Part shown: positions 58,793 through 64,000 of the stretch, piece by piece
Numbering within the stretch: the first letter of the stretch is position 1
Layout: the number at the start of each line of letters is the position of its first letter
Assembly (NCBI RefSeq): GCF_014205335.1
Contig: NZ_JACHNH010000001.1
Span: 1,922,001-1,986,000 of the forward strand
Length of the DNA stretch: 64,000 nucleotides
DNA from: Amorphoplanes digitatis
Lineage (GTDB): Bacteria; Actinomycetota; Actinomycetes; Mycobacteriales; Micromonosporaceae
Direction of reading: 5' to 3'
Notes under the pieces: generated by a model
What the model saw: only the letters and a program-made list of their open reading frames with translations
Database searches by the model: none
Told to the model about the DNA's origin: nothing
Program-made: the position numbers and the translations under genes

Positions 58793-59724
58793 GCAATCTT
58801 GATGAGCAGACCGATCTTGCGCGGGTCGCGGACGGGCTGCGTAACGAGTTCCGCCGCCGGCTCGGCGCGCTGCGTGCCCAGCTGACCGAGCAGATCGAGC
58901 AGGCCGGCAAGGCCGCCGAGCGGCGGGCCCGGGAGCTGGACGCCCGCATCGACGCCAGCGACGTGCGGCTGGGTGAGCTGCGCGGCGCCCGCCAGGCGAT
59001 CGCCCGGCTCAGCGGCGAGATCCACCTCATCGAGGGGCGGCTGCGCCTGGAGCACGGCGTCGTGCCGGTCGAGCTGGACGAGATCTCGCCCGTCCTCGAA
59101 CCCCTGGTCGGCGTGGTGCGTGAGGCCGAGGACATCCGGTCGACGCTGCTGGACGACGAGAGCCGCGCGGCGCACGGTGCGCTGGTCACCGCGTACGAGG
59201 AGCTGGAACACGGCGCGGACGAGACGCGGGAGCGTGCGCTCGACGCCAGCCGGGCGCTGGCCCGCGGGCGGGCCCGCGGCCGCGCCTTCCGCCGGGCCGC
59301 GGCGGCGTATCGGCGCGAACGGGAGCTGCTGCGTGCGCAGACCGAGGAGTTGCGCGCCACCCAGGACGGCTGCGAGGCCGCCCGGGTCGCGCTGGCCGAC
59401 GACGCCCGGCGGGAGCAGGCCTACCGGGCGCATCGCGGCACGACGGTGGTCGAGGAGCTCGCGGTGCACGTCCGGGACCGCATCGACGCCGCGGTCGAGA
59501 CGCACGCGCTGTTCCCGGCCTGGTTCACGATCACCGAGCTCGGCCACCGGCCGCCGGCCGCACGGGCCGTGCAGTGGCGGGTCGTGGCCACCCAGCTCGT
59601 GCTCTACCGGATGACCTACCGGATCACGCACCCGGTGCTGGCCCTCGGCCCGCCGCCGGAGGGCGGCCACCGCGCCGAGCGCCACGCGGCCATCCTCGCG
59701 GCGCTGGGCCGGCTCCGGGAATGA
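58789..59724 (+). CDS. Coiled-coil protein of unknown function
   Basis: The 311-residue soluble protein is rich in Glu, Arg and Ala. It has long predicted helices with heptad-like spacing at about 5-100 and 130-220, and a more globular C-terminal part containing AWFTITELGHRPPAARAVQW and VLYRMTYRITHPVLALG. No catalytic motif, signal or membrane helix is seen. The GTG overlaps the previous stop. Function is unknown; the pairing with a small membrane protein suggests a membrane-associated scaffold. Confidence 0.7.
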   Translation: MSNLDEQTDLARVADGLRNEFRRRLGALRAQLTEQIEQAGKAAERRARELDARIDASDVRLGELRGARQAIARLSGEIHLIEGRLRLEHGVVPVELDEISPVLEPLVGVVREAEDIRSTLLDDESRAAHGALVTAYEELEHGADETRERALDASRALARGRARGRAFRRAAAAYRRERELLRAQTEELRATQDGCEAARVALADDARREQAYRAHRGTTVVEELAVHVRDRIDAAVETHALFPAWFTITELGHRPPAARAVQWRVVATQLVLYRMTYRITHPVLALGPPPEGGHRAERHAAILAALGRLRE

Positions 59725-59748
59725 GCCCACCCTAGTCACTTTTTTTAC

Positions 59749-59768
59749 TATGCATTTCTTTGTATATT
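59749..59768 (+). promoter_or_regulatory. AT-rich promoter with inverted repeat upstream of the FadH-like gene
   Basis: TATATT (59763-59768) is a good -10 in a strongly AT-rich 40-bp patch that includes a T7 run. TATGCA-TTTCTT-TGTATA (59749-59766) is an inverted repeat with one mismatch that overlaps the -10. It is a plausible operator for the PadR regulator encoded at the end of the same gene run. Confidence 0.5.
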
Positions 59769-59822
59769 GGCCTCCGCTGTGTTCCCGAGGACCGCCGTCG
59801 GGAAGCAGGACGGAGGAGCCCG

Positions 59823-61862
59823 ATGACGAGCGACAGGTACCCCACGCTGCTGAGCCCGCTTGACCTGGGCCACACGGTGCTGCGCAACCGGGTGGTGATG
59901 GGCTCCATGCACACCAAGCTCGAGGACCGGGAGCGGGACCTGCCCAAGCTGGCGGCCTTCTTCGCCGAGCGGGCCCGCGGCGGCGTCGCCCTGATGGTGA
60001 CCGGCGGCTACGCGCCGACCTGGCGCGGCTGGCTCGCGCCGTTCGGCAGCCGGATGACCCGGGAACGCCACGCCGGCGCGCACCGCGTCGTGACCGACGC
60101 CGTGCACGAGCACGACGGCAAGATCCTCCTGCAGGTGCTGCACGCCGGCCGCTACTCGTACCACCCGTTCAGCCTTGGCGCGTCGGGCCGCAAGTCGCCG
60201 ATCACGCCGTTCCGGCCGCGGGCGATGACGACCCGGCAGGTCGACCGGACCGCGACCGCGTTCGCCCGCGCCGCCGCGCTGGCGCGCCGCGGCGGCTACG
60301 ACGGCGTGGAGATCATGGGCTCGGAGGGGTACCTGATCAATCAGTTCCTCGCCGCCCGCACCAACGACCGGACCGACGCCTGGGGCGGGACGGCGGAGAA
60401 GCGGATGCGCTTCCCCCTCGAGATCGTCCGGCGCACCCGGGAACTGGTCGGCGACGACTTCATCGTCCAGTACCGGATCAGCCTGCTCGACCTGGTCGAC
60501 AACGCCCAGTCCTGGGAGGAGACCGTCGAGCTCGCGCGGGGGCTGCAGGACGCCGGCGTGTCGATCCTGAACACCGGTATCGGCTGGCACGAGGCCCGGG
60601 TGCCGACGATCGTCACCTCGGTGCCACCCGCCGCGTTCTCCTGGGTCACCGGGAAGCTGCGCAAGGAGGTGTCGATACCGGTCGTCGCGTCCAACCGGAT
60701 CAACCGCCCCGAGGCCGCCGAGCAGGTGCTCGCCGCCGGCGACGCCGACCTGGTCTCGATGGCCCGCCCGCTGCTGGCCGACCCGGAGTGGGTCGCCAAG
60801 ACCGCGCAGAGCCGCGAGCGCGAGATCATCACCTGCATCGCCTGCAACCAGGCCTGCCTGGACCACACCTTCCGCAACCAGCGGGCCACCTGCCTGCTGA
60901 ACCCGCGCTCCGGGTACGAGACCGAGCTGAACCTGCTGCCCACACGTACGGTCAAGCGGGTCGCCGTCGTCGGCGCGGGCCCGGCCGGGCTCGCCGCCGC
61001 GATCGAGCTGGCGGGCCGCGGACACCGGGTCGAGCTCTTCGAGGCCGAGGACACCATCGGCGGCCAGTTCCGGCTCGCCGCCCGGATTCCCGGCAAGGAG
61101 GAGTTCGCCCGCACCCTCGACTACTACCGCCACATGATCGACGTCCGCGGCGTGACGCTGCACCTCTCCACCCGGGCGACGGTGGCCGAGCTGGCCGGCT
61201 TCGACGAGGTCGTCGTCGCCACCGGCGTACGCCCGCACGTGCCGGACATCCCCGGCGCCGACCACCCGAAGGTGCTCACCTACCAGCAGCTCATCGGCGG
61301 CGACGCGACAGCGGGGGACCGGGTCGCGATCATCGGGGCCGGCGGCATCGGCTTCGACGCCGCCGAGTTCCTGATCCACGAGCCGAACGAGCCGCTCGAG
61401 GACTGGATGCGGCGCTGGGGCGTCACCGACCCGCAGACCGCGCCCGGCGGCCTGACCACCAAGGTGAAGTCACCGCCCCGCCGGGAGGTGCACCTGCTCC
61501 AGCGCAAGGAGACCGCGCTCGGCAAGGGCCTCGGCAAGACCACCGGCTGGGTGCACCGCGCCACGCTGCAGGACGCCGGGGTCACCATGCTGCGGGCGGT
61601 GGAGTACCTGGGCGTCGACGACGAGGGGCTGCACATCTCCGTGCCCGCCGACCCGCGCGACCCCAAGTCACCCCGCGAGCGCCGGGTGCTCGACGTGGAC
61701 ACGGTGGTGCTCTGCGCCGGCCAGACCTCCGTGCGCGACCTGGTCGCCCCGCTCGAGGAGCGCGGCGTGCGGGTGCACGTCATCGGCGGCGCCGACGTCG
61801 CCGCCGAGCTCGACGCCAAGCGCGCTATCAAACAGGCGACCGAGCTCGCCGCCCGCCTCTGA
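59823..61862 (+). CDS. 2,4-dienoyl-CoA reductase-like flavin/iron-sulfur oxidoreductase
   Basis: The 679-residue enzyme has the FadH/old-yellow-enzyme layout: an FMN TIM barrel (about 1-330), a 4Fe-4S site with Cys338, Cys341, Cys345 and Cys357 (CIACNQAC then ATC), and a C-terminal FAD/NAD(P) module (VAVVGAGPAGLAAAIELAGRG and VAIIGAGGIGFDAAEF). FadH-type enzymes reduce 2,4-dienoyl-CoA during oxidation of unsaturated fatty acids with NADPH. Related trimethylamine dehydrogenases share this layout; the neighbouring crotonase favours the dienoyl-CoA role. The ATG follows GGAGGAG. Confidence 0.88.
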   Translation: MTSDRYPTLLSPLDLGHTVLRNRVVMGSMHTKLEDRERDLPKLAAFFAERARGGVALMVTGGYAPTWRGWLAPFGSRMTRERHAGAHRVVTDAVHEHDGKILLQVLHAGRYSYHPFSLGASGRKSPITPFRPRAMTTRQVDRTATAFARAAALARRGGYDGVEIMGSEGYLINQFLAARTNDRTDAWGGTAEKRMRFPLEIVRRTRELVGDDFIVQYRISLLDLVDNAQSWEETVELARGLQDAGVSILNTGIGWHEARVPTIVTSVPPAAFSWVTGKLRKEVSIPVVASNRINRPEAAEQVLAAGDADLVSMARPLLADPEWVAKTAQSREREIITCIACNQACLDHTFRNQRATCLLNPRSGYETELNLLPTRTVKRVAVVGAGPAGLAAAIELAGRGHRVELFEAEDTIGGQFRLAARIPGKEEFARTLDYYRHMIDVRGVTLHLSTRATVAELAGFDEVVVATGVRPHVPDIPGADHPKVLTYQQLIGGDATAGDRVAIIGAGGIGFDAAEFLIHEPNEPLEDWMRRWGVTDPQTAPGGLTTKVKSPPRREVHLLQRKETALGKGLGKTTGWVHRATLQDAGVTMLRAVEYLGVDDEGLHISVPADPRDPKSPRERRVLDVDTVVLCAGQTSVRDLVAPLEERGVRVHVIGGADVAAELDAKRAIKQATELAARL

Positions 61863-61878
61863 CCTAGGGAACCGAACC

Positions 61879-62688
61879 ATGACAAAGCCCGTGACCAAGT
61901 ACGTGAGCACCCGGGTCGAGAACGGCATCGCGCAGGTACGCCTCGACCGCCCGGACAAGCTCAACGCGCTGACCCTGGACACCCTGGACGACCTGATCCG
62001 AACCGCGCGCTGGCTGCGGCGCGACCGCACGCTGCGCGCCGTGGTGATCGCCGGCGAGGGCCCGTCGTTCACCGCCGGCCTGGACATCGCCGGCGCGCTG
62101 CGCACGCCCGGCCGCGTCGCGCGGGCGTTCGTGCCCTCGCCCTGGCGCGGCACCAACCGCTTCCAGGAGGCGTGCTGGGCCTGGCGGCGGGTGCCCGTGC
62201 CGGTCATCGCGGCCGTGCACGGCCACTGCTACGGCGGCGGCGTCCAGATCGCCCTCGCCGCGGACCTGCGGTTCGCGACGCCCGACTCGAAGTGGTCGGT
62301 GCTGGAGGGCAAGTGGGGGATCATCCCCGACATGACCGGCGTCCGCAGCCTCACCGAGGTGGTCGGCGTCGACGTCGCGAAGAAGCTCACCATGACCGCC
62401 GAGCAGATTTCCGGTGCCGAGGCGCAGCGCATCGGCCTGGTCACCGAGGTGCACGACGACCCCGTACGGGCCGCCACCGACTTCGCCGAGTCGCTGCTCA
62501 CCAGGTCGCCGGACGCGATCGCCGCGGCCAAGCGCCTTATCGACGGCGCGCTGACCAGCAGCGCCCGGCGCACCTTCGCCCGGGAGCGGTGGGCGCAGCT
62601 CCGGCTGCTGCGCCTGGAGAACACCGGCGTGCTCCGGCGTGCGGTGCAGACCAAGACCACGCCCGAGTTCAAGCCAAGGGCCCGGTGA
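61879..62688 (+). CDS. Enoyl-CoA hydratase/isomerase family protein (crotonase)
   Basis: The 269-residue protein has the crotonase core: the CoA-binding and oxyanion segments GPSFTAGLDIAG and HGHCYGGGVQIALAADLRFA, then SVLEGKWGIIPDMTG. Catalytic acid positions are not fully canonical, so hydratase or isomerase cannot be decided. It starts 16 bases after the FadH-like gene and probably acts in the same unsaturated acyl-CoA pathway. Confidence 0.85.
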   Translation: MTKPVTKYVSTRVENGIAQVRLDRPDKLNALTLDTLDDLIRTARWLRRDRTLRAVVIAGEGPSFTAGLDIAGALRTPGRVARAFVPSPWRGTNRFQEACWAWRRVPVPVIAAVHGHCYGGGVQIALAADLRFATPDSKWSVLEGKWGIIPDMTGVRSLTEVVGVDVAKKLTMTAEQISGAEAQRIGLVTEVHDDPVRAATDFAESLLTRSPDAIAAAKRLIDGALTSSARRTFARERWAQLRLLRLENTGVLRRAVQTKTTPEFKPRAR

Positions 62689-62698
62689 GCGGGGTCCG

Positions 62699-62704
62699 TA
62701 GGAT
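62699..62704 (+). promoter_or_regulatory. -10 box of a probable leaderless padR transcript
   Basis: TAGGAT lies six bases before the PadR GTG, and no Shine-Dalgarno sequence is present. The regulator may be expressed from its own leaderless message as well as by read-through. Confidence 0.5.
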
Positions 62705-62710
62705 GCGACC

Positions 62711-63280
62711 GTGGCACTGAGAAACGCGTTGCTGGTTGCCCTGATCGACCGCGAATCGTCGGGGTACGACCTCGCGAAGAAGTTCAGTGTCTCGGTCGCC
62801 AACTTCTGGACCGCGACGCCGCAGCAGCTCTACCGCGAGCTCGAGAAGATGGAGGCGGCGGGCCTGCTGTCGGCGCGCGTGGTCAAGCAGGACAAGCGCC
62901 CCGACAAGCGGCTCTTCTCCGTCACCGAGGCGGGGCGGGCCGCCCTGCGCGAGTTCACCCGGCGGGAACCGAAGCCGACCACCGTCCGCGACGAACTCCT
63001 GGTGCAGGTGGAGGCGCTGGCGCACGCCGACGTCGCCTGCGTCCGTACCTCGATCCGGTCACACCTCGAGTCCAGCAGCCGGCGCCTCGCCACCTACGAG
63101 CGCAGCCTCGCCGAGATCCTGGGCAGCCGCACCGAGGACGAGTTCCTGGCCACCGGCAGCCGGATCGGCCCCTACCTGACGCTGCACCGCGGCATCAGCT
63201 TCGAACGGGAGAACATCGCCTGGGGTCGCCGCGCCCTGGACATCCTCGCGCGGCGCTACCCCGATCCCACGCCCGGGTGA
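62711..63280 (+). CDS. PadR-family transcriptional regulator
   Basis: The 189-residue protein starts with the PadR winged helix (ALLVALIDRESSGYDLAKKF, then TPQQLYRELEKMEAAGLLSARVV and KRLFSVTEAGRAAL) and continues with a helical C-terminal dimerisation domain of the Vir-activator alpha type. It lies 22 bases after the crotonase gene on the same strand and probably controls the FadH-like and crotonase genes; many PadR proteins release DNA on binding a small phenolic or lipid ligand. GTG start. Confidence 0.88.
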   Translation: MALRNALLVALIDRESSGYDLAKKFSVSVANFWTATPQQLYRELEKMEAAGLLSARVVKQDKRPDKRLFSVTEAGRAALREFTRREPKPTTVRDELLVQVEALAHADVACVRTSIRSHLESSSRRLATYERSLAEILGSRTEDEFLATGSRIGPYLTLHRGISFERENIAWGRRALDILARRYPDPTPG

Positions 63281-63405
63281 CCTCCCGTTTCGGGGGATGG
63301 GCCGCGGCCGGTTCGCGATCTTAGAGTGCTTCCATGCCGCTCTGCGGTGTTCTGCGCCCGATGGTGTGAGCGCACCCCTCGTCGCCATGTGAGCGGAGCC
63401 GTGCC

Positions 63406-64000
63406 ATGTCCGTATTCCGTGCCGCCAACTCCACCACCGCCTGGCCGGCCCCGGCCGACCCGTACGAAGACGGCCCGACCGAACGCCTCGCCTCGGCCGA
63501 CTCCGACGGCCCGGCCGAGCCGCCGCCGCGTCGCGGCGTCGTCTTCGCCGTGCTCCTGGCGATGCTCGCCCTGCTCGCCTCCGCCGGGTCGGTGCTGATC
63601 GCCTGGCGGGCGCTGGGCCGGGCCGAGGAGGCCTTCCACCGCGCACCGGCCCCGGCCGCCGCGCCGCTCACCACGTACGCCGACGAGCGGCTGCGCATCC
63701 AGGCCGGGTGCGGCACGACCACCTTCGTCGACCTGGACGAGCCGCGGGTGGACGTGCCGGCGGCGGCCGGCGACCTGCGCTATCAGAGCTGGTGCGAGAA
63801 GGGCGCGGGGCCGCGGCTGGCGCTGGGTCCGGGCGCGGCGGCGGGCGGGCGGCCGAAGAGCGCCGACACCGGCAAGGACGGCTGCGCCGCCGCGAGCGCG
63901 CTCGGTGCCACCACCGTCCCCGCGAAGAAGGGCCTGGTGCTGTGCGTCCGCACCGGCGCGCGGATGGTGCGGGCGGAGGTCACCGACGTGGGCACCGACG
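63406..64000 (+). CDS. Single-pass membrane protein of unknown function, cut by the window end
   Basis: The frame is open from the ATG at 63406 to the last base (198 codons). A Pro/Asp-rich cytosolic start is followed by one helix (about 46-64, VVFAVLLAMLALLASAGSV) and an extracytoplasmic part with four cysteines (AGCGTT, SWCEK, DGCAA, VLCVR) that could form two disulfides. I do not recognise the family. GGAG lies eight bases before the ATG. The C-terminus is beyond the window. Confidence 0.65.
   Translation, partial: MSVFRAANSTTAWPAPADPYEDGPTERLASADSDGPAEPPPRRGVVFAVLLAMLALLASAGSVLIAWRALGRAEEAFHRAPAPAAAPLTTYADERLRIQAGCGTTTFVDLDEPRVDVPAAAGDLRYQSWCEKGAGPRLALGPGAAAGGRPKSADTGKDGCAAASALGATTVPAKKGLVLCVRTGARMVRAEVTDVGTD

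Overview
This is a high-GC actinobacterial chromosome segment. GTG and TTG starts, ATGA/GTGA start-stop overlaps and TAnnnT -10 boxes occur throughout. The phosphatidylinositol-mannoside genes, the pdxS-pdxT-yebC-ruvCAB-yajC-secDF-apt-rel order, a WhiG/FliA-type sigma factor and the cyanophycin genes suggest Micromonosporaceae (Actinoplanes or a relative). That placement is inferred, not proven. No rRNA, tRNA, CRISPR array, prophage or replication origin was seen.

Region 1 (1-24131) is mostly conserved housekeeping: the end of a probable PI-phosphate synthase, PIM acyltransferase, pimA, a LemA-like protein, PLP synthase (pdxS, pdxT), yebC, ruvCAB, yajC-secD-secF, apt, bifunctional (p)ppGpp enzyme, two membrane-anchored cyclophilins, a metallo-beta-lactamase-fold hydrolase and hisS. 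Three things interrupt the usual order. A UvrA-like ABC ATPase and a tail-anchored protein lie between yebC and ruvC, next to a 42-bp tandem repeat. A TPR-GGDEF protein lies between secF and apt. A repeat-bearing spacer separates pdxS from pdxT. A LexA-type SOS box precedes ruvC.

Region 2 (24132-34118) is a six-gene run that looks like an exopolysaccharide locus: a cellulose-synthase-like GT2, a membrane acyltransferase fused to an SGNH domain that lacks its catalytic Ser and His, a GT-C-type glycosyltransferase, a UDP-glucose dehydrogenase-type enzyme, and a DUF1800/DUF1501 pair with twin-arginine signals.

Region 3 (34119-54319) has a nitrogen theme: the urea ABC transporter urtABCDE, a cyanophycinase-cyanophycin synthetase pair, and on the minus strand ureABCFGD behind a good GlnR-type box, preceded by RidA and an amidohydrolase. 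Within it are a thioesterase/HxlR divergent pair, a Ser/Thr kinase with an extracytoplasmic CBM2-like domain, a small orphan gene with a structured leader, and a WhiG/FliA-type sigma factor whose 3' end overlaps ureD.

Region 4 (54320-64000) is accessory: an IS200/IS605 remnant (5' piece of tnpB and a sliver of tnpA with an HVH motif), a D-serine-deaminase-like PLP enzyme with a cytoplasmic GH20 hexosaminidase, a hemerythrin protein, a two-gene membrane/coiled-coil unit preceded by a long dyad, a 2,4-dienoyl-CoA-reductase-like flavoenzyme with a crotonase and a PadR regulator, and a membrane protein cut by the window end.

Functions are recognised from motifs and synteny read by eye. No database search or structure prediction was run.
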